Assembly: GCF_004331285.1 (NCBI RefSeq)
Contig: NZ_SJOH01000013.1
Span: forward strand, 48,120 to 112,119
Direction of reading: 5' to 3'
Source: Acinetobacter sp. ANC 3781
Lineage (GTDB): Bacteria > Pseudomonadota > Gammaproteobacteria > Pseudomonadales > Moraxellaceae
DNA: 64,000 nucleotides
Below are positions 17,533 to 26,779 of the stretch, one piece after another (within the stretch, counting starts at the first letter, position 1; the number at the start of each line of letters is the position of its first letter). The notes beneath the pieces were generated by a model that did not search any database, had not been told where the DNA came from, and saw only the letters and a program-made list of their open reading frames with translations. Made by a program: the position numbers and the translations under genes.

Positions 17533-18738
17533 TTATTTAGTTTCAGTGATTTGGAATACCTGACGTAAATAAGCCAGGAAAGTATCGTTATCGGTCATGG
17601 TTTTTCCAGGACTATCGGAAATTTTAGCCACCGATTGACCATTACATTCCACCAGCTTCAACACAATATTCAGTGGCGTTTGCCCCAAATCATTGGTCAA
17701 ATTGGTGCCAATACCAAAACTCACCTGAAAACGATCTTTAAAATACTGATGCAAATCCCAAGCTTTTTCCAGATTCAGCCCGTCACTAAAAGTCAGCATC
17801 TTGCTTTTGCTGTCAACTTTAAGTTTTTTGTAATGGGCATACGCCTTGTCACCCCATTCGTAGGGATCGCCACTGTCATGACGCAAACCATCAAACAGTT
17901 TGGCAAAATACAAATCGAAGTCACGTAGAAAGGCATCCATCCCGACCACATCGGTCAAGGCAATTCCCAAGTCACCGCGATATTCCTGTACCCAGGTTTC
18001 TAGGGCCAGTTTTTGAAAATTGCGTAACCGTACATCCAAGGCTTGGAAGGCTTGCAGGAACTCATGGGCCATGGTGCCAATAGGAGTAATTCCCAATTCT
18101 TTGGCAATTAGCACATTGCTGGTACCACGGAAAATATACGGCGAGGCCTGATGAAACTGGGTAATCACATGTTTCTGCCAGGCATAGCTATAACGACGAC
18201 GAGTACCAAAGTCGGATACTAAAAATGGTGGATCATTCGGATTCTGCTCTTGTTCGTACTTTTTAAGCAAAGCCACTTTGGCCTGTAAACGACGTTCACC
18301 TTCAGCCAAAACCTCATCGGTACGGATACGGCGGAAATATAATTCGTTAACCAGCGCCAACACAAAGATTTCAAACATCATCGCCTGAACCATCGGGCCT
18401 TCAACCCAAATATCCAGACGGCCTTGATCATCAATACTGGCTTTAATAAAGCGTCGTTTCAGTTGGAATAATTCTAAGTAATCGACAAAGTCACTTTTAA
18501 TAAAACGCAAGCTACGTAAATATTGCAACTCATCTTCTTTAAAGTTGAGCTGACATAAATAGTCAAGCTGCTCATTTAAATCATCCAGAATATCCGTGAG
18601 GGGATAAACGGTATCTTCTAAGTTGCGACAGCGAAAATGGTAAACACTATGGGTCTGAGGAAATTTATGTAGAACCACCTGTAACATGGTGAATTTATAC
18701 AGGTCGGTATCTAATAATGAATGGATGATTGCGGACAT
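17533..18738 (-). CDS. pncB: Nicotinate phosphoribosyltransferase
   Basis: PncB joins nicotinate to PRPP, the salvage step of the Preiss-Handler NAD pathway. The 401-residue enzyme starts [20 protein letters not shown] with the diagnostic DTDLYKFTM. It also carries [25 protein letters not shown], the catalytic-region histidine in [11 protein letters not shown], and [15 protein letters not shown] 18738 has GAAAGTG seven bases upstream; the frame seven codons longer is less likely. The companion salvage gene pncA is at 24.7 kb and de novo nadC at 34.9 kb. Confidence 0.95.
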   Translation of the reverse strand: MSAIIHSLLDTDLYKFTMLQVVLHKFPQTHSVYHFRCRNLEDTVYPLTDILDDLNEQLDYLCQLNFKEDELQYLRSLRFIKSDFVDYLELFQLKRRFIKASIDDQGRLDIWVEGPMVQAMMFEIFVLALVNELYFRRIRTDEVLAEGERRLQAKVALLKKYEQEQNPNDPPFLVSDFGTRRRYSYAWQKHVITQFHQASPYIFRGTSNVLIAKELGITPIGTMAHEFLQAFQALDVRLRNFQKLALETWVQEYRGDLGIALTDVVGMDAFLRDFDLYFAKLFDGLRHDSGDPYEWGDKAYAHYKKLKVDSKSKMLTFSDGLNLEKAWDLHQYFKDRFQVSFGIGTNLTNDLGQTPLNIVLKLVECNGQSVAKISDSPGKTMTDNDTFLAYLRQVFQITETK

Positions 18739-19083
18739 ATCACTTTCAGTTTTTATCAACTATCCGCATTAAAGCATATTTTTTTCACTATAAAACTAAT
18801 GTTTTGGTAAATACTGAAAACTATTGAATAAATTAAGGTTCATACATCATGGGCTAAAACAAAATTTACCCCCTGTCCAATTTTTCTAATTATACTTAAC
18901 AGTTTCTTTACACTCGTTTTTGACGAGTGTTACTAAAAGCACAGATATTAAAAGGTACATTCATCTTGATCTATTTATGGAGATTTTTTAAATCCACATC
19001 TGCACACTACGACTTTTTAAAGCTATTAAGCGTGTATTTGCTACAATTCACAGCAAATTTGAAATAACTGATCTGGTTAAATT
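18739..19083. other. 345-bp divergent promoter region between pncB and dtd
   Basis: The only structure I see is a perfect 8-bp inverted repeat ACACTCGT-TTTTG-ACGAGTGT at 18910-18930, about 170 bp upstream of pncB. It is not followed by a T run on either strand, so it is not a terminator; an operator is possible. The rest is AT-rich and shows no open frame. Confidence 0.5.
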
Positions 19084-19524
19084 ATGCGAGCCTTATTACA
19101 ACGTGTCCTAGAAGCCAAAGTCGTGGTCAATGGTGAAACCACCGGTGAAATCCAACACGGTATTTTGGTATTTCTGGGTCTAGGCAAAGAAGATAATCTT
19201 GAAAAAGGCAAAAAGCTGATCGACAAGATCCTGAAATATCGTTTTTTTGATGATGAACAAGGCAAGATGGGCTGGAATGTCAGCCAAGCGAGTGGCGGAT
19301 TATTATTGGTCTCTCAATTCACCTTGATGGCGCAAACACAAAAAGGCTTGCGTCCTGACTTTGGACCCGCGATGCCGCCAAGTGAAGCCAAAGTGCTTTA
19401 TGAACAATTGGTCACTTATGCTCAAACTCAATTTGAAAATGTGCAAACTGGCATTTTTGCAGCCGATATGAAAGTGCATCTGGTGAATGATGGACCCGTT
19501 ACCTTTAATCTGGAAGTTGAATAA
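19084..19524 (+). CDS. dtd: D-aminoacyl-tRNA deacylase
   Basis: Dtd hydrolyses D-amino acids, and achiral glycine, mischarged onto tRNA. The 146-residue length is standard, and both signature motifs are present: SQFTL at residues ~78-82 with catalytic Thr, and the cross-dimer NDGPVTF (Gly-cisPro) near residue 136. It starts MRALLQRVLEAKVVV. It is a single gene followed by a bidirectional terminator. Confidence 0.95.
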   Translation: MRALLQRVLEAKVVVNGETTGEIQHGILVFLGLGKEDNLEKGKKLIDKILKYRFFDDEQGKMGWNVSQASGGLLLVSQFTLMAQTQKGLRPDFGPAMPPSEAKVLYEQLVTYAQTQFENVQTGIFAADMKVHLVNDGPVTFNLEVE

Positions 19525-19546
19525 ACTGCGCAAAACCTCAGTCATT

Positions 19547-19573
19547 AAAAAGCCCTCGAATGAGGGCTTTTTG
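19547..19573. terminator. Bidirectional terminator between dtd and the SCP2 gene
   Basis: AAAAAGCCCTC-GAAT-GAGGGCTTTTT, a perfect seven-pair stem with T runs on both strands. Confidence 0.85.
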
Positions 19574-19596
19574 TATTTTTAAATGCAAATCTGAAA

Positions 19597-20076
19597 TTAT
19601 TTACCGCTTTTTTCACGAATAAATGAACGCACCCATTTCACTTTTTCCTGTACTGGTTTAGGTAATTTTGGTGGAATCAATTTGGCTACTTTGTTAAACC
19701 ACACCAAAAGCCCAAAATCCCCTTCCATTTTAATCGTGCCATTTTGCATGCCGGTCATGAAGGCGGTTGGATCACCTTTCAGTAAAGTTTTTACGCCTTG
19801 CTCACTGTCTGCAAACTGTAAAATGAAGTCAGCTTTTTCGGCATCGCCAGACACAGTATCAATTTGTCCATTGTTTACCAGAATTTGACGCGCAACACCT
19901 AAATCTGTACCAATTTGAATACGAAACTGACGTTCATGAACTAACTCAATAAATTTTGGACTGGTACGAGCCAACTGTTTCATACGCAAAGCCAAACCCG
20001 CAACCAATAAATCAAGCGGATCCGTGCTTACATCGACCAGTGGTAATTTTACGACAGGAATCGAAGATAGTTTCAT
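19597..20076 (-). CDS. SCP2 sterol-carrier-domain protein, UbiT-like
   Basis: A 159-residue protein whose central part is an SCP2 lipid-binding fold: FRIQIGTDLGVARQILVNNG, ADFILQFADSEQGVKTLLKG and DPTAFMTGMQNGTIKMEGDFG. The last block (GTIKMEGDFGLLVWFN) is typical. Small SCP2 proteins of gammaproteobacteria include UbiT, an accessory factor that binds ubiquinone intermediates in oxygen-independent ubiquinone synthesis; UbiU and UbiV are not nearby, so I leave the symbol blank. The C-terminus is basic and could be membrane-associated. Confidence 0.7.
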   Translation of the reverse strand: MKLSSIPVVKLPLVDVSTDPLDLLVAGLALRMKQLARTSPKFIELVHERQFRIQIGTDLGVARQILVNNGQIDTVSGDAEKADFILQFADSEQGVKTLLKGDPTAFMTGMQNGTIKMEGDFGLLVWFNKVAKLIPPKLPKPVQEKVKWVRSFIREKSGK

Positions 20077-20174
20077 GACATTTAAGCCTATTGTAATTGT
20101 TGGAAAATTGACGACTTATCCTAACATAACTTATGTTTCTTGAAGTAAGGCTTTGTATAACAATATTGAAGGAA

Positions 20175-20203
20175 CAAAAAAATGTGCTCTAGGCACATTT
20201 TTT
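20175..20203 (-). terminator. Terminator of the small membrane protein gene
   Basis: AAAAAAATGTGC-TCTA-GGCACATTTTTT lies 22 bp beyond the stop at 20225 in minus-strand direction, with a T run. Confidence 0.75.
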
Positions 20204-20224
20204 AGAATTCTTGGATACTTGAAT

Positions 20225-20560
20225 TTAACGGCTTGAGCAGTGCTGCTGATCTTCTTCATATACAGGTGTATGTTCAATACAACGACGTTCAGTCAAAGCA
20301 CGTTCTGCACGACGATCTTCACGTATCAAAAGCATAGCGACGACCACCATTGCTGACATTGATGCCGTAAGATAGCTATAGGTTATAGGTAATTCAAATA
20401 TTGCTTGCGTGCCGAAGCGGACAACTTCAATCAATCCCCAAAACAGCATGCCTGCAAACATAAAGCTTAACAAACGACGATAAGGCGAGAAGAAAACAGC
20501 TATCAAAGCAGCCGCAATCAAGCTTAAGCCTACGATGGTTGCTAAATTCGCTGTAACCAT
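20225..20560 (-). CDS. Small membrane protein of unknown function
   Basis: The 111-residue protein has three hydrophobic segments: ANLATIVGLSLIAAALIAVFF, LLSFMFAGMLFWGLIEVV and TYSYLTASMSAMVVVAMLLI. A charged cytoplasmic-type tail follows (REDRRAERALTERR, then acidic EEDQQHCSSR). GGAGG sits five bases before the ATG, so translation is well supported. I recognise no family. It is a single gene with its own terminator. Confidence 0.65.
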   Translation of the reverse strand: MVTANLATIVGLSLIAAALIAVFFSPYRRLLSFMFAGMLFWGLIEVVRFGTQAIFELPITYSYLTASMSAMVVVAMLLIREDRRAERALTERRCIEHTPVYEEDQQHCSSR

Positions 20561-20982
20561 AAAAACCTCCGTCTAAGATAAGGTTTCGACATTGAAAGTT
20601 TGTCTCAACCTGATTCCCGATACCGTTAAATAAATGATGAATATGTCTATATCAATCTCTATGCAAGCATTATGCGTAGTTTTTTAAAGAAAAAAAGTCT
20701 TGTATTTTCATAAAGCGACACACCTTGTCGCAATATTATTTTGTCATTACATTTTTTTATTTTTAACTTTTTCTGGAAGTGAGATGGGTACGGACTTGCC
20801 GTGTCATTACAAAAAAAACACGCGTTAAAAGTATTAAAAAAATATTTTTTACGAATGGATTGATTGTCGTTTTTATCAGCAATTTAACTCAGCCGCTCAT
20901 CGTATTTTTAACTATTTCTAGAATAAAAAACGCAACATCAATGTCGCGTTTTATCAATAAACTTCAACAGTTAGGAGAAAAA
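20561..20982. other. 422-bp gap between the small membrane protein gene and serB
   Basis: Apart from the serB terminator (20924-20953) it holds a 6-bp inverted repeat GCGACA-CACCT-TGTCGC at 20715-20731, roughly 155 bp upstream of the membrane protein start, in an AT-rich background. An 80-codon plus-strand frame here has no Shine-Dalgarno support and runs into serB antisense; I do not count it. Confidence 0.5.
20924..20953 (-). terminator. serB terminator
   Basis: Read on the minus strand, AAAACGCGACAT-TG-ATGTTGCGTTTTTT forms a stem with one G-U pair and a T run, 30 bp beyond the serB stop. Confidence 0.8.
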
Positions 20983-22203
20983 TTAAGCACGACTCAAGTC
21001 TTTATCGTGTACACCGAGTAGATACAATACACCATCTAAACCTACGCTAGAAATGGCCTGATTTGCATTTTGGCGAACCAAAGGTTTTGCACGGAATGCC
21101 ACACCTAAACCGGCTATGGACAACATCGGTAAATCATTTGCACCATCCCCCACCGCAATGGTCTGTTCAAGTGAAATACCCATACGTTCAGCAAGTTCAC
21201 GTAGCAGGAACGCTTTACGCGCACCATCAACAATATGGCCTTTGACTTCGCCTGTAACCATGCCATCAGCAACATCCAGACAATTGGCATGAACTTCATC
21301 AATTCCTAATTTTTCTTGCAGGTATTCAGCAAAATACTGGAAGCCACCAGAAAGAATAGCAGTTCTATAACCCAGTGCTTTCAAGGTTGAAATCAGGCGT
21401 TCTGCGCCCTCAGTCACGGTTAAACGTTCTGCAATTTGAGGTAAAACAGAAGCATCCATTCCTTTTAACAAGGCGACACGGGCACGGAAGCTTTGTTGAA
21501 AATCAAGTTCACCTTGCATGGCACGTTCAGTAATTTCAGCAACTTGCTCCCCTACGCCTGCCTCAATCGCCAGCTCATCAATCACTTCCTGTTCAATCAG
21601 GGTAGAGTCCATGTCGAAGCAGACTAAACGGCGGTTACGACGGTAAGCATTGTCTTCTTGAACCGCGACATCGACATTAAGTTCAGTCGATAAACGCAGG
21701 CAAGCTGCACGCATTGCCGTGGCATCCAGCATTTGTCCTTTCAAACCAAATTGTACGCAAGAGCGTTTCGGCCCGTCAGCTTGACCCGCTAACTTTGGAC
21801 GTTCCGACAAACGAGTTACAGTTTCAATATTAAAGCCTTGGTTAGACACAATATTGGTGACTGCTTGTAATTGAGATGCGGTTAATTCTGGTGCAAGTGC
21901 AGTCACGATATAACGGGTCTGCCCACCCTCGCTGACCCATTGATCATATTCTGCTGTAGAGATTGGTTTAAAGCGCACAGTTAAACCAATATCATGTGCT
22001 AGAATCAAGATCTCCTTCATGGCTAATGCTGTAGCAGTTTGGTCATCTGACGAAACAACAATACCTAAAGTCAGTTGGTTGTGGATGACGGCTTGTCCAA
22101 CATCCAAAATTTGTAAAGAATGTACGGACAGTACCTGCATTAATCGTGTAAATTGATTAGGCTGGTCAGGTCCCAAAAATGATATAAGAATGATTTCTCG
22201 CAT
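20983..22203 (-). CDS. serB: Phosphoserine phosphatase
   Basis: SerB dephosphorylates L-phosphoserine, the last step of serine synthesis. The C-terminal HAD domain has DMDSTLIEQE near residue 196 (nucleophile and acid Asp), SGGFQYF near residue 282, and GDGANDLPML near residue 346. The first ~180 residues form two ACT-like domains (REIILISFLGPDQPNQF), giving 406 residues, the long form found in Pseudomonas and Mycobacterium. It is divergent from the AhpA/Smp-like gene, as serB and smp are in E. coli. Confidence 0.95.
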   Translation of the reverse strand: MREIILISFLGPDQPNQFTRLMQVLSVHSLQILDVGQAVIHNQLTLGIVVSSDDQTATALAMKEILILAHDIGLTVRFKPISTAEYDQWVSEGGQTRYIVTALAPELTASQLQAVTNIVSNQGFNIETVTRLSERPKLAGQADGPKRSCVQFGLKGQMLDATAMRAACLRLSTELNVDVAVQEDNAYRRNRRLVCFDMDSTLIEQEVIDELAIEAGVGEQVAEITERAMQGELDFQQSFRARVALLKGMDASVLPQIAERLTVTEGAERLISTLKALGYRTAILSGGFQYFAEYLQEKLGIDEVHANCLDVADGMVTGEVKGHIVDGARKAFLLRELAERMGISLEQTIAVGDGANDLPMLSIAGLGVAFRAKPLVRQNANQAISSVGLDGVLYLLGVHDKDLSRA

Positions 22204-22262
22204 GAATTGACTCGGATCTGAGCTACAACTATTGTAAGAATCATAATCGAATTTGAATATAA

Positions 22263-23534
22263 ATGCCTTGGAAGTTTACGTTGAATGCGCCTAGACAAGG
22301 GCTATTTGCTAGCCTACTGATAGTAAGTTTTGCTTTACACACCTTTTTACTGGTTCTTGCGACGACGCATCAACTGAATGCAAATCGCGCCAGTCAGGGA
22401 CAGCTGATGACCACGCAACTGGTCACAGACAGCCTATCCGAGCTTGAACCGGCCAATACAGTGTCATTGGCATTATTAGCCGACCGTTATGCAACTAACC
22501 CGAGTGTAGCCTCTATTCGAATTTTAGATGCGAATAATCAGGTACTTGCAACAGGTGGTTTAACCAAGACACGTCAAGGTGAAGTCTTTGTTCGTGAAGC
22601 ACTGCAAAATGAAAAGAAAGTCGGCACCATTGAAATCACGTTAATCCAGTCCAGTATTGGTGAAATTTTACGGACTCAATGGCTGGCGATTTTATTATCG
22701 CTGATGATTCATGGTCTATTGTGGCTGGCTTATCGTGCGATTGCCCGTCCAAGTCGGACTGAATATCTAGCACGTATCAATAATGAATCACGTCTAAAAC
22801 ATGAAATTCAAACCTTGGCTCAGGCCTTAGAACAAGAACAACACAATGCTGCTGTCGCAGTTGCACAAGCACAGCAAAATGCTCAGGCAAAAGTTAAAGT
22901 CAAAGAATCAAAACCTGTGATGCTGGATGACAAATGTATTGCCTTAAATATTCAATTTTATGATCCAAAACAACTTATGGATTCAGTTAATAAAACTGTA
23001 TCCGTGCCGTATTTCAATTTGTGTCAGATTTTCCTGAATAAAACCGCTGAATTGTGTGTTCAACACTACAAATTAAATAGTTCCGATATTTCCACCGTAC
23101 ATAAATTTGATGAACATGGTGCCACCATTAGCATGTCGGTTGAAACACCAAATGCAGTGCAATGTCTGGTGATGATCAGTACCGTGTTCCAGCTGTTGTC
23201 GGATGTGTTATATAAACGCTATCGCGAAGAAAAGCGCTTTGTTTTACAAACCCGCAGTGCGATTTCAAGTCATGTCGATGCCATGCAGCTAACACCAGTC
23301 CAAGCGGCAGAACGTCTGGTTCAACAGTTAGCAGCAAAAGAAAGTGCCATTCATTTACCGAATGAATTACTCAAAAATATTTCCGATCGTTTTCAATTGG
23401 TTAGCATGCCTAATCCAACCAATGTGTTGACCCGTCATGCGTTTATGATGAACGGAATGGACACTGAAGTGGCTGAATTGGCACAGACTTTCAGAACTGA
23501 AATTTTAAAAGCCAAACAATCTAAAGCTTCTTAA
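22263..23534 (+). CDS. AhpA/YtjB (Smp)-like membrane protein with an extra C-terminal domain
   Basis: The 423-residue protein has a first transmembrane helix at ~14-35 (FASLLIVSFALHTFLLVLA), a periplasmic domain of ~110 residues (SIRILDANNQVLATGGLT), and a second helix at ~140-158 (WLAILLSLMIHGLLWLAY). A coiled coil rich in Ala and Gln follows (~170-215), then a ~200-residue cytoplasmic domain. The first half matches the Smp/YtjB/AhpA layout, and the divergent serB next door is the conserved enteric neighbour. Smp of E. coli is only about half this length. No function is known. The start has no clear Shine-Dalgarno sequence. Confidence 0.65.
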   Translation: MPWKFTLNAPRQGLFASLLIVSFALHTFLLVLATTHQLNANRASQGQLMTTQLVTDSLSELEPANTVSLALLADRYATNPSVASIRILDANNQVLATGGLTKTRQGEVFVREALQNEKKVGTIEITLIQSSIGEILRTQWLAILLSLMIHGLLWLAYRAIARPSRTEYLARINNESRLKHEIQTLAQALEQEQHNAAVAVAQAQQNAQAKVKVKESKPVMLDDKCIALNIQFYDPKQLMDSVNKTVSVPYFNLCQIFLNKTAELCVQHYKLNSSDISTVHKFDEHGATISMSVETPNAVQCLVMISTVFQLLSDVLYKRYREEKRFVLQTRSAISSHVDAMQLTPVQAAERLVQQLAAKESAIHLPNELLKNISDRFQLVSMPNPTNVLTRHAFMMNGMDTEVAELAQTFRTEILKAKQSKAS

Positions 23535-23545
23535 AATGGATTCAT

Positions 23546-23577
23546 AAAAAAGCCGAGCACATTTGCTCGGCTTTTTT
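23546..23577. terminator. Bidirectional terminator after the AhpA-like gene
   Basis: AAAAAAGCCGAGCA-CATT-TGCTCGGCTTTTTT, nine pairs with T runs on both strands, between convergent genes. Confidence 0.85.
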
Positions 23578-23608
23578 ATCTATTTAAAATAGAAATTTCA
23601 TGCAACCC

Positions 23609-24550
23609 CTATTTCGTTTTATTGGCTTTACTGGCCCAATACGTCGCCAATGCAGGACCTGAAATGTTATGCCATAAACTAAAAATAGCACTTGGCACTG
23701 CAGTAAGTGGTGAAGCAGCAAAATGTACTGCCGCTAAAGCCACACCCAAACCAGAATTTTGCATGCCGACTTCAATGGCAATCGCCTTACTGTCAGCATA
23801 AGGCAATTTAAACACTCGACTTGCCCAAAAACCCAGTAAATACCCCAAACCATTGTGTAACGAGACTACAGCTAAAATCAGTAAACCTGATTCTAAAATT
23901 TGTGCCTTACTCCCCCCAATAATTGCCGCCACAATGGCAACAATCGCAATCACAGAAATCAGTGGCATCACCTGAATATAACTATCCACTTTTTGCTTCC
24001 ATACAGCGCGGACAATTAAACCTAAAATGATTGGGAACAGCACGACCTGAAGTATTGAACCCAACATCGACAGGGCATTAATTTCAATCCATTGGCTAGC
24101 CAAAAGATAAAAAATCGCAGGTGTCAACACAGGTGCTAAAAGAGTCGAAACCGAGGTACAGGCCACTGATAAAGCAGTATTGCCTTTGGCCATATAGGTA
24201 ATCACGTTTGAAGCTGTGCCTCCAGGACAACAGCCCACTAAAATCACTCCAATCGCAATTTCAGACGGCAGTTGAAACAAATGACACAACAGATAAGCCA
24301 GTCCTGGCATTACCATAAACTGTGCGACCACTCCAACTATGACTGCTTTAGGACTTTGTAAGACTCCTTTAAAATCATCCACGGTCATGGTCATGCCCAT
24401 TCCGAACATGATAATGCCGAGCATCCAGATGATATAAACTTTCAGCCAGACAAATGCTTCGGGCACAATTAAAGCAATACCTGCAAATAGCACTACCCAA
24501 AGCGCAAAGGTTTTTTGAATAAACTGCGTAAAGCGCAAAAAAGCTGACAT
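23609..24550 (-). CDS. Bile acid:sodium symporter (BASS) family transporter
   Basis: A 313-residue inner membrane protein with about ten hydrophobic helices. BASS motifs are present: [19 protein letters not shown] near residue 50, the [19 protein letters not shown] crossing-region near residue 105, and [14 protein letters not shown] near residue 260, where Glu and Gln bind sodium. Bacterial members carry bile acids, pantoate, pyruvate or other organic acids with Na+; the substrate here is unknown. It is a single gene; the next gene upstream, pncA, is on the same strand 100 bp away. Confidence 0.85.
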   Translation of the reverse strand: MSAFLRFTQFIQKTFALWVVLFAGIALIVPEAFVWLKVYIIWMLGIIMFGMGMTMTVDDFKGVLQSPKAVIVGVVAQFMVMPGLAYLLCHLFQLPSEIAIGVILVGCCPGGTASNVITYMAKGNTALSVACTSVSTLLAPVLTPAIFYLLASQWIEINALSMLGSILQVVLFPIILGLIVRAVWKQKVDSYIQVMPLISVIAIVAIVAAIIGGSKAQILESGLLILAVVSLHNGLGYLLGFWASRVFKLPYADSKAIAIEVGMQNSGLGVALAAVHFAASPLTAVPSAIFSLWHNISGPALATYWASKANKTK

Positions 24551-24650
24551 GGTTCAATCCAATATTTATTCTGGCATCCTGTACTCAATATTATCTGATA
24601 CAAGAAGCATGAGGAAATTATTGATTATTCCTGCCTCTTAATTGCGCCCT

Positions 24651-25286
24651 TTATGATGCCAGCTGCTGAATAATATCTTTGACTAAAATGCGTTTCACCC
24701 CTGCTGCAAGCATATCTTGCCAGGCATGCTGCAATGACCCATCCAGATCAATGCCCTTGGTGGCATCCGAAATCACATAAGCCTTAAAGCCCAGTTTGCA
24801 AGCATCTATCGCCGTCCATGCTACACAAAAATCTGTGGCAATTCCGACAATAAAAACGGTATCAATTCCACGCTCCCTTAAGTAACCCGCTAAACCGGTT
24901 GTGGTCTTTCGATCCGCTTCCATGAAAGCAGAATAGCTGTCTATATGTGCATGGAAACCTTTGCGGATAATTAACTGTGCGATGGGTAGGTCAAGATCTG
25001 GATGTAGTTCGGCATCTGGCGTGCCTTGAATACAATGCGCAGGCCACAACACTTGAGTTCCATAATCTAATTGAATCGTTTCAAAAGGCTGTTTAGCTAT
25101 GTGATTTTCAGCAAATGATACGTGGTTATGTGGATGCCAATCTTGAGTAATCACAATATTGTCAAAATACCGCGCCAATTGGTTAATGTTCGGAATGATC
25201 TGATCCGCTTGGGCCACAGCTAAGTTACCCCCTGGAGTAAAACCATTTTGTACATCCACCACAATCAAGGCTGTATTGTTTTGCAT
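24651..25286 (-). CDS. pncA: Nicotinamidase/pyrazinamidase
   Basis: PncA deamidates nicotinamide to nicotinate for NAD salvage. The 211-residue isochorismatase-fold protein starts MQNNTALIVVDVQNGFTPGG, with catalytic Asp in VVDVQN. It has the metal-site pattern DWHPHNHVSF, the catalytic Lys region (FHAHIDSYSAF, preceded by IIRKG), and the nucleophile Cys in GIATDFCVAWTAIDA. The family length and all triad regions are intact. It fits with pncB in this window. Confidence 0.92.
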   Translation of the reverse strand: MQNNTALIVVDVQNGFTPGGNLAVAQADQIIPNINQLARYFDNIVITQDWHPHNHVSFAENHIAKQPFETIQLDYGTQVLWPAHCIQGTPDAELHPDLDLPIAQLIIRKGFHAHIDSYSAFMEADRKTTTGLAGYLRERGIDTVFIVGIATDFCVAWTAIDACKLGFKAYVISDATKGIDLDGSLQHAWQDMLAAGVKRILVKDIIQQLAS

Positions 25287-25524
25287 AATTCGCAGTCCAT
25301 TCTTTGCATGTTGTCATTTTGGTTAAGCATATAACAAAATAAATTGCAGTATTCAGGCTAGATGGTAAAAATAAAATGACTGTCCATTTAAATCATAGAG
25401 AGGCTTTGGCAAATTCGCCTCTATACAGATTCGATAATAAGTATGTCCGATACTCAACTTGATTCAAAGCATTGGCAAAGTTGTTAATTTTGTGGGGCTA
25501 AAAAAGTAGAAATAAAATTGAAGT

Positions 25525-25556
25525 TAAAAAAATAGCCCGCAATCTGCGAGCTATTC
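25525..25556 (-). terminator. Terminator of the MFS gene at 25.6 kb
   Basis: AATAGCTCGC-AGATT-GCGGGCTATT read on the minus strand, followed by seven T, 15 bp after the stop. Confidence 0.8.
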
Positions 25557-25570
25557 TAGACATCAAAAAA

Positions 25571-26779
25571 TTAAGCTGGAGTTTGTAAGCGACGAACCAG
25601 AATCAACATGAAAACTGCTGAAATCACGATACATGGAATAGCTGCTGAAATAACACCTGCTGCCCCGAAACCTGCGGCAAGGAGTTGACCTGCAATTGCG
25701 GGTCCAAGCATTGCACCTACGCGTCCTACGGCTGATGCCATACCCACACCTGTTGCGCGCACTTCCGTCGGGTAAACAATACTACCGAAAGCATACAGTA
25801 CACCTTGGCAACCAATCACGAATGCACCGACCAAGGCTGAAGCCATATACATTTGCGTCAAGGAGCTTGCTGCATTTAAGCAGAATAAACCTGCCAAAAT
25901 ACCACCGTACATCAAAATGATGACATAGGCTTTTTTCCAGCGGTCCGTCAGCATCCCTAAAATAATCGTGCCAATTGTTGCACTCATCATGAAGAAGAAT
26001 TGTGCGGTACTGCCTTCTTTACGAGTAAAGCCCAGTTCCATAAACAATGAAGGCAACCAGCTCAACATGATGTAAACCACCATCAAGGTGAAGAAATAGC
26101 TTACTGAAATTAAGCAGGTACGCATTACGTTACTGCTATTAAATAAGTCTTTAAAAGAGCCTTGAGTGGTTACCGTGGTTGTTTCCGCATTGGTTTTCGC
26201 CTTCAAGAATTCACGTGATTCTGGTAAAAACTTAATCATGATAGGAAGCACGATAATCGGCAACAAACCACCTAGATAGAAAATATTTTTCCAGTCTGAG
26301 CCAAAATCTAAACTCGCAACATACGACAAAATAGCCGCACCCACTGGCATACCACAATACATCAAACCCACAGCACGACCACGGTTTTCAGGTCTAACCG
26401 CTTCGGAAGCCAGTGTAATCAAGTTTGGCATGGCAGCGCCTAAACCTGCACCTGCTAAAAAACGAACCAGTAAAAGCGTGTTAAAACTGTTTACCCATAC
26501 GGTACATAAGGTAAATACAGCAAATACTGCAACCGACCAAATCAGTACCTTTTTCCGTCCGATCCGGTCCGAATATCTTCCACCAATCAGCGCTCCGGGT
26601 AACAAACCCAGAATCCCTGCGCTAAAAAACACCCCCAATTGCGAACTATCCAAGCCAAAAGCTTCACGAATGCCGGCTGCGGCAATACCTGCTGCTTGAA
26701 TATCCAGTCCTTCAATAACTGCAATTAAAAAACAGATAGCGACTGTAATGACGGAGTGTTTGTTATCTGATCTTTCCAT
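25571..26779 (-). CDS. MFS transporter, aromatic acid:H+ symporter (AAHS) type
   Basis: About 402 residues with 12 predicted helices. The first helix carries IEGLDIQAAG, the AAHS variant of the D/E-G-x-D motif that binds aromatic acids. Loop 2-3 has the MFS motif GGRYSDRIGRKKVLIW, and helix 4 RFLAGAGLGAAMPNLI. The closest known types are MhpT and other aromatic acid carriers. ATG 26779 (MERSDNKHSV) is fixed by AAGGAG six bases upstream; the frame also opens at a TTG at 26797, which contains that Shine-Dalgarno sequence and is not used. No catabolic gene adjoins it, so the substrate is open. Confidence 0.82.
   Translation of the reverse strand: MERSDNKHSVITVAICFLIAVIEGLDIQAAGIAAAGIREAFGLDSSQLGVFFSAGILGLLPGALIGGRYSDRIGRKKVLIWSVAVFAVFTLCTVWVNSFNTLLLVRFLAGAGLGAAMPNLITLASEAVRPENRGRAVGLMYCGMPVGAAILSYVASLDFGSDWKNIFYLGGLLPIIVLPIMIKFLPESREFLKAKTNAETTTVTTQGSFKDLFNSSNVMRTCLISVSYFFTLMVVYIMLSWLPSLFMELGFTRKEGSTAQFFFMMSATIGTIILGMLTDRWKKAYVIILMYGGILAGLFCLNAASSLTQMYMASALVGAFVIGCQGVLYAFGSIVYPTEVRATGVGMASAVGRVGAMLGPAIAGQLLAAGFGAAGVISAAIPCIVISAVFMLILVRRLQTPA

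Noticed and set aside
20779..21021. 80-codon plus-strand frame between the small membrane protein gene and serB
   Set aside because: No Shine-Dalgarno sequence, no family resemblance, overlaps the serB end and terminator in antisense.
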